Made by a program: the position numbers and the translations under genes. DNA of 44,016 nt from an uncultured Clostridia bacterium. Its GTDB lineage: Bacteria; Bacillota; Clostridia; Christensenellales; UBA1242. The notes under the pieces were generated by a model. The model saw only the letters and a program-made list of their open reading frames with translations. It made no database searches and was not told where the DNA came from. The stretch is from NCBI GenBank assembly GCA_944383915.1, contig CALWRJ010000020.1, positions 1 to 44,016 of the forward strand. The letters are read 5' to 3'. Positions 1 through 10,145 of the stretch are shown here, piece after piece (position 1 is the first letter of the stretch; each line of letters starts with the position of its first letter).

Positions 1-1188
1 CACCCTAATAGAGAATCTATTGAGAGTCAATTGACAGCGACTAGAAAAGGGCTTATCGACTCTGCATTCGAGGATTTAAATGATATTGCTTTATCTTTAA
101 GTCCAATTTCCGAAGGAACAAATGATGCAAGTTGGCAACAAGGTGCAAAAGATTTTATTTTAGGAACAATGCTTGCGATGCTAGAAGATTCTGCTGATCC
201 ACGACTTGGAATGACAGCGGAAAAATATAATTTCTTTAACTTATATCGTATTTGTAATGTAAGGGATATGACTGATAACCAAGAAAAACAATTTGGCTCG
301 CTTCAAAGATATTTTGAAGGTCGTGGTAAAATGTCTAACGCATCGACCCTTGCTGGACCTATTGTAAACAATGCACCGGGAACTACCCGCTCTTATTTTG
401 GTTTAGTATCAAACGCAACAAATGTTTTTGCTGATAGTGGCGTATGTTTTGCGACAAGTGCAGATGAAATGGATTTTGAACACTTTGCGGACAAACCAAA
501 CGCTCTTTTTATCAAAGTTCCTGACGAAAAAGAGACTCGTCACCCTATCGCACAATTATGTGTATTGCAAATGTACAAAACTCTTGTTGAAACAGCAAGT
601 CGCAGTCCTAGTTTATCGCTTCCACGCCATGTTTACTTTATACTAGACGAGTTTGCAAATATGCCAAAAATTCCTCGTTTTGAGTCTATTGTAACTGTCG
701 GTCGTAGCCGTGGTATTGCATTAATGCTCGTTGTGCAAAGTTACCGACAAGTTGAAATTAAATATGGAGAAGCGGCTGCCGATGTTATTAAATCAAACTG
801 TAACGTGCATGTTTATCTAGGTACTGAGGATATGAAAACAAAAGAGGAATTTAGCGCACGCTGTGGTCAAACAAGTGTGGAGGCAAAATCTACAAGTGAA
901 AGTAAAGCAAAACAAGACACTACGAAATCTGTAAACATTCAACGCGTGAGTCGTGCTTTGATTACTCCTGATGAATTAGGTTATTTAAAACCTGGTGAAA
1001 TGATAGTTTCAATGTTTAAAGAAAAGGCATTAAAGAGTGAATTTACTTTTGCTTATAAGGCTAACAATATTTATAATATGAAGCCACTTGGCGAAGATTA
1101 TGTTTTGCCACGCTTCTTAAATGAAGAGGCTGTTTACTACGACATTAGACAGCGCAACAAAATAGTTTTAGGAAATGATTTATTATAA
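1..1188 (+). CDS. VirD4/TraG-type type IV secretion coupling protein, 3' part (5' truncated by window)
   Basis: The reading frame is open from the first base, so the gene begins upstream of the window; the TTG at 31 is not a convincing start. The encoded fragment is the C-terminal ATPase half of a conjugation coupling protein, a membrane-attached hexameric ATPase that brings relaxase-bound DNA to a type IV secretion channel. The Walker B region ILDEFANMPKIP (bases 643-678) is followed by the family's VGRSRGIALMLVVQS stretch and the IKSNCNVHVYLGT segment of the TraM-recognition/TraG C-terminal fold. The Walker A motif and N-terminal membrane helices must lie left of the window. A strong terminator follows, so it is the last gene of its transcript. 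The family assignment is firm. Whether it belongs to an integrative conjugative element or a plasmid cannot be seen from here. Confidence 0.93.
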   Translation, partial: HPNRESIESQLTATRKGLIDSAFEDLNDIALSLSPISEGTNDASWQQGAKDFILGTMLAMLEDSADPRLGMTAEKYNFFNLYRICNVRDMTDNQEKQFGSLQRYFEGRGKMSNASTLAGPIVNNAPGTTRSYFGLVSNATNVFADSGVCFATSADEMDFEHFADKPNALFIKVPDEKETRHPIAQLCVLQMYKTLVETASRSPSLSLPRHVYFILDEFANMPKIPRFESIVTVGRSRGIALMLVVQSYRQVEIKYGEAAADVIKSNCNVHVYLGTEDMKTKEEFSARCGQTSVEAKSTSESKAKQDTTKSVNIQRVSRALITPDELGYLKPGEMIVSMFKEKALKSEFTFAYKANNIYNMKPLGEDYVLPRFLNEEAVYYDIRQRNKIVLGNDLL

Positions 1189-1192
1189 TTTA

Positions 1193-1220
1193 AAAAAAGC
1201 AGGATTTTACCTGCTTTTTT
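1193..1220 (+). terminator. Intrinsic terminator after the coupling-protein gene
   Basis: A perfect hairpin with arms AAAAAAGCAGG (1193-1203) and CCTGCTTTTTT (1210-1220) and a 6-base loop ends in a T-run, starting 5 bases after the TAA stop at 1186-1188. Confidence 0.85.
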
Positions 1221-1300
1221 GATTAAAAATTGCCCCTATAAATTTTCATTTATTTTATAAAATACAAATTGATATAAAATTAGATAATTTACGCATTTTT

Positions 1301-1330
1301 TTGACAAAATTATAAAAAATAAACAATAAT
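1301..1330 (+). promoter_or_regulatory. Candidate promoter of the 2784-residue surface protein gene
   Basis: TTGACA (1301-1306) and AATAAT (1325-1330) are separated by 18 bases. This would give a leader of about 150 bases containing the inverted repeat at 1346-1380. A second TATAAT lies closer to the gene (1431-1436) but lacks a recognisable -35. The start codon at 1490 is preceded by a G-run (1473-1477) that probably serves as ribosome-binding site, with an unusually long 12-base gap. The gene-free stretch 1189-1489 otherwise holds only the upstream terminator and AT-rich sequence. Confidence 0.4.
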
Positions 1331-1345
1331 GCAGTATAATTTAGA

Positions 1346-1380
1346 AATATGTCAATTTAAATTAAAAAAATTGTCATATT
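1346..1380. repeat. Inverted repeat upstream of the first giant surface gene
   Basis: Two 13-base arms, AATATGTCAATTT (1346-1358) and AAATTGTCATATT (1368-1380), are inverted copies with one mismatch, separated by 9 bases. The site lies just downstream of the candidate -10 element, so it could be an operator or a 5' leader hairpin. There is no T-run directly after it. Confidence 0.6.
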
Positions 1381-1489
1381 ATGGCTATTTCATTTGTTTT
1401 TTTTAAGGCAATTTGCTAAAATATTTATTGTATAATTTAAATTAAAACTTCTATTAAAATGGGCACAAAAAAGGGGGAATAAAATTATT

Positions 1490-4400
1490 ATGCAAAAAAG
1501 AAAATTTAGTAATATCTCATTACTAACCTTATTAAGCCTTACTATAATTCTTTTAGTAAGTTTATTTGGTTTTACTTTTTTGATTAAATCTAAAAATGCG
1601 AATGCAGTAGTCACACCTACAATTTATATACAAAAAGTATTTTTACCTGACGCGATGGCTGATGATGATTCGTTTAGCCCTACAGAAATAAGGCATATTC
1701 AAAGTTCTGCTGTCGATATTAGCAATGGTCAATTTGTTATGTTAAACACTTCCCAATCGACTATGGCTGATGATGATAATGTTGAACAAGTCGGCAGAGA
1801 AGCAATATTTATCTATTTTGGTGGGCCATCTGGTTCTAATGGAATTAACTTTACAAATGTTAATATATCATTTAATGGGCAACTTATTCAAGACAACTTT
1901 ATAAGCGAAGGTGAATATGGCGATATGCTAGAAACTATTCTTTATGTTCACGGACTTACGCCTACTGAAGTTGCTGAGGACAATTTAAATGACGATTACA
2001 TAACTCGTTACGAAACAGGCTCGACTAGCGAAGTTGTAAATCCTGAAGGACGCTATGATATAAATATTCCGTATATGGATGTTTCAACAGGCGTAAAAGA
2101 TACTTTCACTTTCACATTTTATCTTACGACACAAAAGACATATTCTATCCCCCTAGAAATGCCTTCCTTTAACGATACCGAAAAATTTACTCTTGAAAAT
2201 CAAGAAAACAGTGTATTGCATTACTTCAATTTTAACAACTTCTATACTACAATTTATGACGAAAATTTATCGCTCACAACACGCGCAAACAAAGATGAAT
2301 TATATTATCCACAATTATATTACAACCCCGAAAAGTACCAAATTTCATATACTCGCACTCTTTACAACTATGTAGAAACTGTAAACCTTAATTTTACTGC
2401 CCGATATGCAAATAACACTGAATATGGAGAATTAATCGTTACAACTACAACTAATACAGGTTTAAGTAATTCTCGTACATACCGAATTGAAAAGGGCGCG
2501 CAAAATTATACGCTTAGGATACAATTTGATGAAGTTGGTGATTATGTAATAAATAAAACAGCAAGGCTTAGAACGGGCGACCCACAAAACAACAATGGTA
2601 TTGCTGACTATGCCCTAGCCTCTGGCGAAGTTATTTCATCAAACGAACAATTGTTAAAGAGCGAACAATTAATTATAAATGGTTACACAGCAAAATATGC
2701 TGATTCGCGTTCAACTTCTGCTCCTTTATACAATAACACTTATGCATATAGCGCAATGAGTCAAGTAATTTCTACTACTCCAAGTGTTGTTTATGCCCAC
2801 GATTTCTTAACAACAAGCACTGAAACAACTTACATTTCCACCTCTGACCCAACACCAATAGAAAGTGTTTATACAGCTGATTATAGTTTCTTAAATACAA
2901 ATACAAGCGAAAATAATAGCGTAATAACTGGTACTAACTTAACAACAAATGATGTTAATGTTGCTGGTGTTAGAGAAAATATTTTCCAAGACAAAAGCAA
3001 TGGTGGTGTATTTAATTTAAATTCACAAAAAGTTATCCATGCTAGCACTAATATGCCTCCTGTCCTATTTGAATTTTACGGAAATCTTTTAGCTACAAAT
3101 TCAAGTTGGTATGCTTATCGTGATTCTCTTGGCAATATCACCATTTCTAATTATACAAGAAATTTACAATTTCAAAATGCTGGTACTTATATCGTTTACT
3201 TAACATACGAAAATTTAGTATATGAATCAGGGAATGCAAATAACGGTAGAACTTATCAATATGCGCACCAAATATTCTATTTTGAAATTACTAACACTAC
3301 TCCAAAAATAGAAATAAACGCTAAATCTACCCCTGACACCCCTGGTATTATGGACGAAACTGCAACAGTTATAAATATGGGAGATTATACTAATAAATAT
3401 GTCTATGCATCATGGCAAGCAGTAGGTCCTTTTGATGCAGAAATAACTGCTAGATACTATGTTTACGATTATAATAACAATTTAATAAGACAGGGCTCTA
3501 TTGATGCTCTTGTTTACCAACAAAATAGTGTTGGAGATTATTTCGTTGTTTCCTCTAATACACCGACTATGCTTTATGGTGGTCAAATTTCTTTGAATGG
3601 TCGTGCTGGTATTGATGGAAATTATTACATTCAAGTTTTCCGCGAGGACTCACCCGAGGCTTTTGTAAACCATCACTTTATAATAGATACTGCTCCTATT
3701 AGCGGGATAAGCGCGTTAGAAATTGAAGGTAGACACATTGCAGCAGATGAAAATGGAAATGCGGTTGTAATTTCAAGCTTGACTGATAGCCCAAGTGACT
3801 TTAATTTAACAACAAATAGCGCGTTCGCTTGGACTTGGAATGATAAAGAAAGCGGTGCTGAAATTACTGCTAAATATGTTTATTCTAGTATTCAAACTGA
3901 CAGCAACTTTTCTCTAACTTCTGACTATATCACAACAATGCAAGGAATGGCGGAATCAAAACAGAATGTATTAATGCCAACAAATGCGACTTTTGGTGGA
4001 TTTACGCCAGCAATAGATTATCGAAAAGTTGATGCAAGCAATGTTTTTGCCGAACTTCCTACATCTCAAATTATTTCTAATCCTCAATTTGCGGTATTAT
4101 TACTTACAGATGCGGCAGGAAATACGGCTATATTTGTAACAATTTTAGATGATACAGAAACTCAAATATTACAAGATCCTGCGCAATCGTCATATGTGAA
4201 TATTATTACAGATGATACTAACTTCTATTGGGGTACTCATAAATCTATATCTATAAATCAATTATCTAGCTCTACTAATGAGATAAACGACATTCTAGAC
4301 TTTTTAGGAAACGATTTTAACTGGACAATCTCAAATCAAACATTTACTTCAAATGATATAGTCAAAAATGCTTTAACAAATGTAATAAGTGCTAACAATA

Positions 4401-7400
4401 TAATAACACCTATTGATAATGTAGAATTCTCAATATCTGATGGAACTACAGAAAGTGTTACCCCCTACATTGACACAGACGGAACACCAAGAAATTGGTG
4501 GGCAACTATATCAGTAAACCAAAAACCAAATTCTACCACAACATACCAAACTCAAATTCGTCCAGAAGGCAATCAAGATAGCCTAAACCACGGTATTCAT
4601 GAATTTGAAAATGATAGTTCTCTTACATACACAATTAGAGTTTACGATACGAACGGGAATTATAATGGAATATTTAATGTAGATGTAAACCTTGACCGCT
4701 CACAAGGTACTCTTAGAAGTTATGATTCGTTTGAACCGAGCATTGATGGACCTGTTTTAGTTGAAAGTGTGCGCACGGAAGATGAAGTTACTGATAGTCA
4801 AGTTGTGCCTAATAATTATTCAACTAACCGCCGTTATGTAACATTTAGTTGGACAGTCGCTGGCGAGTATTTTGCAATTGATAGTATCGAACTTCGTTTC
4901 TATCCCTTCTCATATAATAAAGATAACGAAAATTATCCATATTCAAATACATATACTTCTGTAATGTTATTTGACGGAAGTTATGACGACATATTTACTG
5001 TACTTGGTAGCGGAGTTGTCGAGGATACACATTATCAAACAAATATTTTAATGCCACTTGATTATGTTCAAGAATATAGTGGCGCAGCAAGTTCTGCTGG
5101 TATGTATCAAATTATTCGTACCTACACTTCAAGTTTTGACGAAAATTCAGCCGAGGCTGGCGGAGATACTCTAGAAAGGACTTACACATTCTATGTAGAC
5201 CGCAACCCTATTATCCCTACAGACACAACTAATTATGGAAGTGATATTTCTATTGGTTTTGGTTATAATGTAGGCGATTATGTTGATTATCCTGATTATG
5301 GCGGTGTAACATTTAATCAATTTAGTCGCACATCAAATAATGATGTATTTAGAGATGCTCTAACATACGATTCCACAAATGACCCCGCTCGCGAACCACA
5401 AAATATCGTAATTGACAGTAACATTTTGCCTGCAAGTATAAATATGAGCACTTGGAAAGATGAATCAGGTAATAGCATTTATGACAAATACTATTTTCCA
5501 CAAGATGAAAGTTTGTCTGTTGAAGAAGCGCAAAATGCTTTAAATACTATTTTTGAATCTTACGCAAATAGTTCGCGAGTACAAGTAGTAGTGCAAACAT
5601 TTATTCGTTCTAATACTGGTATTTATAATTTCTATAGTCAGCGTTTCTATTCAAATGTATACAGAAATAATGCAAGTGGGGCTTATGATTGCTATTCACT
5701 TGATGATTTAAAATATGCGTTTACTAATGTTGGAAAATATCGTGTAATTTTGTTTGATTTAGCAAATGTAACTGGTATTATGAATGGAGATGCGACATAT
5801 TTTGAAAGTCTTACTTATGGTAACGATTTAATCGACCTATCCCCTAACTATACTATATTTAATTTTGAACTTACAGGTATAAGCCCGAGTTTCAATTTCC
5901 AAAGTGGTGACTCGTCATTTACTAATGTCGAAGTTAGTCAATCGATAACAAATGACGAGAAAGTCCGTATACAATGGTCTGACCCAACGGATACATATGA
6001 AGCACAACTTGCATTTAATGATGTCCTAGTATATAAGACTATTTATACCAAAAATAATCCCAAAATTGATGCAGATGGCAACGAAGGAATAGGTACATCT
6101 ACAAGTTTTGAATTCTCTAATCCAATTTTATTAACTTGCGATGCTGATGAATACGAACAATTACTTGCTGACGATGATGAAATCGAAGGCGTAACATTTA
6201 TATATAGACAAACCCAAGCAGAACTTGATAGTTTATTAAATGAAGCAATTGATTCAACAAATCTACAAGATGCAATATTTTATAAAATGAGATTAAACGG
6301 CGTATATAATTACTACATCTTGCTTCCACGCGCTGAATATGAAAATCAAAATATTTATCAAGATAAATTAGTTGATGTCGAGTATACTGTTAATGTGCAT
6401 TATATCGCATATGATCCTAATGATTATCTCGCTCCTAATATGTCTAATCAAACAATTTACTATGAGACAACTCGTGCTTTATATGTTGATAACACTGCCC
6501 CTTATCAAAATCTAGTAAATTTGATTGAGAATGATGTTTATCTAAATTCTCTTAACACGAGCGGAAATAACTTTACGCAATATCTAATTGATAATATTGA
6601 TAACGATAATGTACGATTTTTAAAATCATATGCTTTCGCAGTATCAAGTTTTACTCTAGACTATTTAAATGATTACGAATCGGGACTTGAATATTATTAT
6701 TTCAAACATGATAGTTACACTGGTGATTATTTGCAACAAACTGTTGTAGAAGGTCAACCTGGTTATGATGAAAATGCGGTTAATAAATTCTCGCCTACTA
6801 GTTCAAATTATCTAACCGCAGTATATCGTGGCGGAGTAAACAATGCACAAGGTACTACACTAACAGAACCTGGTTATTATGATATTATTGAACAAGATAC
6901 AGCAGGAAATATGCGTGTATACACTATATTTGTTACTGGTGGAGACCGCACAATGCATGCAAGCATTAATGATGATGTAATCGACTTTTACACCACAAAC
7001 GATGGCACTCTTGTTTACTACAATAATCAAGAATATTATCCAGGTACTAACGATTTAATAGAATTTAACAGCGATAGTTTTGTTATGGATAGCATAGAAA
7101 GCAGTGACCTTTGGACTACATTTACTATTCGTAATTTAATGGGACAACAAGAAAGAGAAACATACTATTATGCACCAGACAACACTTTGGTAAATTTACC
7201 AACATTTAGCGGAAACACAATTAGTGATATTGATATAATAATTGAAAATATCAACACATTTATTCGTGAAACTGCTCTCGCCTACTCCAACTCACAAGGA
7301 TGTAGAATTGTACTTACAATTAATGATAGATTAAATCGTGATAATGATATCGTTATTTATATAAACACGCCTGGTGCTATGATTATAGGAAATGAAGATG

Positions 7401-9844
7401 CTTTCTTAAATCTAATTACCGTAAATCAAGATAATACTTTTACTATTAGGCTTCCAGATACAAGTAACACGCCTTCAACTTGGTTTGAAGCATTTAGAGT
7501 ATACCGTGATGGAAGTTTGCAATCATACGATTCATTATTAAATCCACTTCCAAAGTCAGCAAATGATATAGACCAAGATTCAGTAACAAATGGTTATACA
7601 TTTAGACTTACAAATAATGTTATTTATCAGTTTGAATTTGTAGATAACTTTGGTAGAACTTCTCGTTATTCATATCCAACTGATACAAGTATCATTAGAG
7701 AGTTAACTTATACAGGCGGAACACTTGATTATGCTTATAATAACGAATTATATACATTTACATCAAATGATGTAGTGTTTAGATACCAATCAAGTTCATT
7801 ACGAATCAACCTAAGTATTACTGACCTTTATACAGGAGTTGTGCTTTATACAAACACAAATCAAGATGGTACAGTTAGTGAATTGCCTACTGACTCACAA
7901 TATTTCACACTTACATTAGACGGTTTAACTCTAGGAATAACCAATTTAAGATTTATAGCGACTCAAGGAATTAATTATATCGTTAATATTGCAGTTGATA
8001 ATTACACTGATACAGCAACAGAATATGAGTTTGTTTTGTATACACACTTCCCTACAGTTTCTGTTACCGATACAGCAGGCTCACCTTTAGTAAACGATGT
8101 AACTTCTCGCCCGGTTATGATTTCTTGGGCTGATACATCAGCACTATTTAATCCTTATGTAACACTCGTTTATCCAAATGGAAGTAGCCAAACTATCACT
8201 TCCCCTACAACCGTTACGGAGGAAGGTGTATATAGCGTTTGCTTATATAATTCCATGGGTCAATATTTAAATGGAACTCAAGTATTTACAATTAGGTCTT
8301 ATGAAGTTACGATTTATGGTGTTTATCAACTTGATTCCCAAGGTAATTTAACACAACTTACCGCTCACTCTGTTCCTTATAATTACTATACAAACACAAC
8401 TGCAGGTGTAATTACGATGCCACAGTATTTCTATCTAAGTTCTGATACCAACTGGGATAGAAATATTGAAATAGTATATAATGAGGATAAAGGATTAAAT
8501 TATAGAATTATAGATGAGTTTGGTAATACAAGAATTTATAATGTATATGGTTCTACATCTCATGTGATAAGCACATATTTTGCGGTTACTCGCATACCTA
8601 GCGCAAATATTTCCTCTGCTACAAGCTTCCGTATAAATGGCGAAGCACCAACCTCAAATTCGAGAAATATTTATAGGAGACTTACAGACACTGAAAACGC
8701 TACAGCAACTCTAACATGGGAAACCACCTACTATGATAGCAGTATTACTGAAGCGGGCGTAACAAATACCTATGCAGAATTTTACACTCTAGAATTATGG
8801 TATAATAATGTGTTTGTTGGTACGTTTACAAATGGAAACATACTTTTAACACAATCAGGCATTTACACTATTCGAATTTATGATGCTGTTGGACAAAATC
8901 AATATTTTGGCGCAAATTATACCGAGTTTACATTAAACTTACTTAATGAAGTTGTTTATTATGTAAACAATCTTGCTCCAATACAATATGCAACATTTTC
9001 AAGTGATGTAGATTTATATATTCCAATGACTTTCTCTGGCGATTTAAGTCAATATGACTCGCTGGAAGTTACAATAATGCGCAATAACGCAGAATACACA
9101 TTATCTGGCAATAACGGGCATTACATTTTTACTGAACCTGGAGTATATACAGTTACAATGCGCGGTTCGATTAGATCAGTGGTTGGTACAAATTCCGCAG
9201 ATTTGGTTTCAACTTATCAGTTTACCGTACTATCTCCTAACGAAGCGCTAACAAGTTATGAATTTACTGCTATGACAGGTTATGAAATAATTTCTGTAAT
9301 TCGCTCAGGACAAGATATAACAAATGAAGTTAGAGGTTCGGCAAATAGAATTTATTCTGTTTACATCGACCAAGAGAACTTTGGTGTTGGGCGCTACACA
9401 ATTACTGTTAGATATGCAGGTACGGGCTATAATCCTAGTCAAGACTATACATTCGATTTTTGGATAAATAACGAAGTACCGAGTATAAATAGTTCGCGTG
9501 ATTGGGGCTCTTCTAGTACTTCTGGCTTTACTATAACTATTAACCCTGCAAGTATTTACGAACGCGTTGGAGACTGCTACCTTGTAATAAATGGCGAAAT
9601 TGTATATACAATAAATAGTGAAACTGGAACAAATATTGATCCTCAAAACTTTAACTATAACGATTCTGGAGTGTATATTGTCCAAATTCAATCAGCAAGC
9701 GGAAATATTCTTTCTAGTCATCGCCTAACAATAAATGTCCCACTAAACACGGCTGCGATAATTTTGATAGTTGTAGCGTGTGTAGTTGTGGTTGGATTAA
9801 TAATTACATTCATTATTATGCGTACACGAATGAAAGTTCGTTAG
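1490..9844 (+). CDS. Giant secreted surface protein (2784 aa) with Ig-like repeats and C-terminal membrane anchor
   Basis: The N-terminus is a signal peptide: basic residues, a hydrophobic stretch (about residues 11-32) and an ANA-V cleavage site near residue 39. The C-terminus has one membrane helix (about 2753-2777) followed by RTRMKVR, so the protein should stand outside the cell with a short cytoplasmic tail. No LPXTG sorting signal is present. The body is rich in Asn, Thr, Ser, Tyr and Asp. It contains recurring beta-strand units of the form GxYxVxxxxxxG followed by a FTI-like strand, for example near residues 565, 1793, 2244, 2456, 2549 and 2725, as in bacterial Ig-like adhesins. An MADDD pentapeptide occurs twice near the N-terminus. 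No enzyme motif was recognised. An adhesin or stalk role is inferred from architecture only. It ends in TAG and is followed by a strong terminator, so it is probably monocistronic. Confidence 0.85.
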   Translation: MQKRKFSNISLLTLLSLTIILLVSLFGFTFLIKSKNANAVVTPTIYIQKVFLPDAMADDDSFSPTEIRHIQSSAVDISNGQFVMLNTSQSTMADDDNVEQVGREAIFIYFGGPSGSNGINFTNVNISFNGQLIQDNFISEGEYGDMLETILYVHGLTPTEVAEDNLNDDYITRYETGSTSEVVNPEGRYDINIPYMDVSTGVKDTFTFTFYLTTQKTYSIPLEMPSFNDTEKFTLENQENSVLHYFNFNNFYTTIYDENLSLTTRANKDELYYPQLYYNPEKYQISYTRTLYNYVETVNLNFTARYANNTEYGELIVTTTTNTGLSNSRTYRIEKGAQNYTLRIQFDEVGDYVINKTARLRTGDPQNNNGIADYALASGEVISSNEQLLKSEQLIINGYTAKYADSRSTSAPLYNNTYAYSAMSQVISTTPSVVYAHDFLTTSTETTYISTSDPTPIESVYTADYSFLNTNTSENNSVITGTNLTTNDVNVAGVRENIFQDKSNGGVFNLNSQKVIHASTNMPPVLFEFYGNLLATNSSWYAYRDSLGNITISNYTRNLQFQNAGTYIVYLTYENLVYESGNANNGRTYQYAHQIFYFEITNTTPKIEINAKSTPDTPGIMDETATVINMGDYTNKYVYASWQAVGPFDAEITARYYVYDYNNNLIRQGSIDALVYQQNSVGDYFVVSSNTPTMLYGGQISLNGRAGIDGNYYIQVFREDSPEAFVNHHFIIDTAPISGISALEIEGRHIAADENGNAVVISSLTDSPSDFNLTTNSAFAWTWNDKESGAEITAKYVYSSIQTDSNFSLTSDYITTMQGMAESKQNVLMPTNATFGGFTPAIDYRKVDASNVFAELPTSQIISNPQFAVLLLTDAAGNTAIFVTILDDTETQILQDPAQSSYVNIITDDTNFYWGTHKSISINQLSSSTNEINDILDFLGNDFNWTISNQTFTSNDIVKNALTNVISANNIITPIDNVEFSISDGTTESVTPYIDTDGTPRNWWATISVNQKPNSTTTYQTQIRPEGNQDSLNHGIHEFENDSSLTYTIRVYDTNGNYNGIFNVDVNLDRSQGTLRSYDSFEPSIDGPVLVESVRTEDEVTDSQVVPNNYSTNRRYVTFSWTVAGEYFAIDSIELRFYPFSYNKDNENYPYSNTYTSVMLFDGSYDDIFTVLGSGVVEDTHYQTNILMPLDYVQEYSGAASSAGMYQIIRTYTSSFDENSAEAGGDTLERTYTFYVDRNPIIPTDTTNYGSDISIGFGYNVGDYVDYPDYGGVTFNQFSRTSNNDVFRDALTYDSTNDPAREPQNIVIDSNILPASINMSTWKDESGNSIYDKYYFPQDESLSVEEAQNALNTIFESYANSSRVQVVVQTFIRSNTGIYNFYSQRFYSNVYRNNASGAYDCYSLDDLKYAFTNVGKYRVILFDLANVTGIMNGDATYFESLTYGNDLIDLSPNYTIFNFELTGISPSFNFQSGDSSFTNVEVSQSITNDEKVRIQWSDPTDTYEAQLAFNDVLVYKTIYTKNNPKIDADGNEGIGTSTSFEFSNPILLTCDADEYEQLLADDDEIEGVTFIYRQTQAELDSLLNEAIDSTNLQDAIFYKMRLNGVYNYYILLPRAEYENQNIYQDKLVDVEYTVNVHYIAYDPNDYLAPNMSNQTIYYETTRALYVDNTAPYQNLVNLIENDVYLNSLNTSGNNFTQYLIDNIDNDNVRFLKSYAFAVSSFTLDYLNDYESGLEYYYFKHDSYTGDYLQQTVVEGQPGYDENAVNKFSPTSSNYLTAVYRGGVNNAQGTTLTEPGYYDIIEQDTAGNMRVYTIFVTGGDRTMHASINDDVIDFYTTNDGTLVYYNNQEYYPGTNDLIEFNSDSFVMDSIESSDLWTTFTIRNLMGQQERETYYYAPDNTLVNLPTFSGNTISDIDIIIENINTFIRETALAYSNSQGCRIVLTINDRLNRDNDIVIYINTPGAMIIGNEDAFLNLITVNQDNTFTIRLPDTSNTPSTWFEAFRVYRDGSLQSYDSLLNPLPKSANDIDQDSVTNGYTFRLTNNVIYQFEFVDNFGRTSRYSYPTDTSIIRELTYTGGTLDYAYNNELYTFTSNDVVFRYQSSSLRINLSITDLYTGVVLYTNTNQDGTVSELPTDSQYFTLTLDGLTLGITNLRFIATQGINYIVNIAVDNYTDTATEYEFVLYTHFPTVSVTDTAGSPLVNDVTSRPVMISWADTSALFNPYVTLVYPNGSSQTITSPTTVTEEGVYSVCLYNSMGQYLNGTQVFTIRSYEVTIYGVYQLDSQGNLTQLTAHSVPYNYYTNTTAGVITMPQYFYLSSDTNWDRNIEIVYNEDKGLNYRIIDEFGNTRIYNVYGSTSHVISTYFAVTRIPSANISSATSFRINGEAPTSNSRNIYRRLTDTENATATLTWETTYYDSSITEAGVTNTYAEFYTLELWYNNVFVGTFTNGNILLTQSGIYTIRIYDAVGQNQYFGANYTEFTLNLLNEVVYYVNNLAPIQYATFSSDVDLYIPMTFSGDLSQYDSLEVTIMRNNAEYTLSGNNGHYIFTEPGVYTVTMRGSIRSVVGTNSADLVSTYQFTVLSPNEALTSYEFTAMTGYEIISVIRSGQDITNEVRGSANRIYSVYIDQENFGVGRYTITVRYAGTGYNPSQDYTFDFWINNEVPSINSSRDWGSSSTSGFTITINPASIYERVGDCYLVINGEIVYTINSETGTNIDPQNFNYNDSGVYIVQIQSASGNILSSHRLTINVPLNTAAIILIVVACVVVVGLIITFIIMRTRMKVR

Positions 9845-9912
9845 AAAATCAAGATTTGTTTAATATTCTAAAAATTGTAGACATAAAAGAGAATTATCAG
9901 TTTCTCCCCTAT

Positions 9913-9948
9913 ACAAGCACTAGTTAATATACTAGTGCTTGTTTTTTT
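9913..9948 (+). terminator. Intrinsic terminator after the 2784-residue surface protein gene
   Basis: A perfect 12-bp stem ACAAGCACTAGT (9913-9924) / ACTAGTGCTTGT (9931-9942) with a 6-base loop is followed by a run of T to 9948. It lies 68 bases after the stop codon. Confidence 0.93.
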
Positions 9949-10023
9949 ATCTTTATTTAATTTAATTCTTTCTTTTAAAAATTGATTAAATTAAAAAAGT
10001 CAAGCATTTTATTTTATGATTAA

Positions 10024-10083
10024 TGTAAAGATTTTTGTAATTTTGTAGATTTTTGTAATTATTTGTAAAGATTTTAAAAAATT
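10024..10083. repeat. Three 20-bp-spaced direct repeats upstream of the Rho-like gene
   Basis: Copies of TGTAAAGATTTT begin at 10024 and 10064, and a one-base-shorter version, TGTAGATTTT, begins at 10044. Each repeat start is exactly 20 bases from the next, close to two helical turns. TGTAATT follows the first two copies. The array ends about 12 bases before the candidate -35 element. This is a layout expected of a cooperative protein-binding site, though AT-rich drift could also give it. Confidence 0.6.
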
Positions 10084-10094
10084 TTCAAATTAAT

Positions 10095-10123
10095 TTTACT
10101 TTTACAATTTGTTATGCTACAAT
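10095..10123 (+). promoter_or_regulatory. Promoter of the Rho-like gene (extended -10)
   Basis: TGCTACAAT (10115-10123) is an extended -10 element (TGn plus TACAAT). TTTACT (10095-10100), 17 bases upstream, is a weak -35. The start ATG at 10146 is preceded by GAGGAA (10135-10140). The gene-free stretch 9845-10145 holds only the terminator, the 20-bp repeats and this promoter. Confidence 0.6.
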
Positions 10124-10145
10124 AGTTAGCAAGTGAGGAATATAC

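Noticed and set aside
9305-9691. 128-codon open frame on the minus strand inside the 2784-residue surface gene
   Set aside because: It is the antisense shadow of a strongly constrained frame, with no ribosome-binding site or recognisable protein features.
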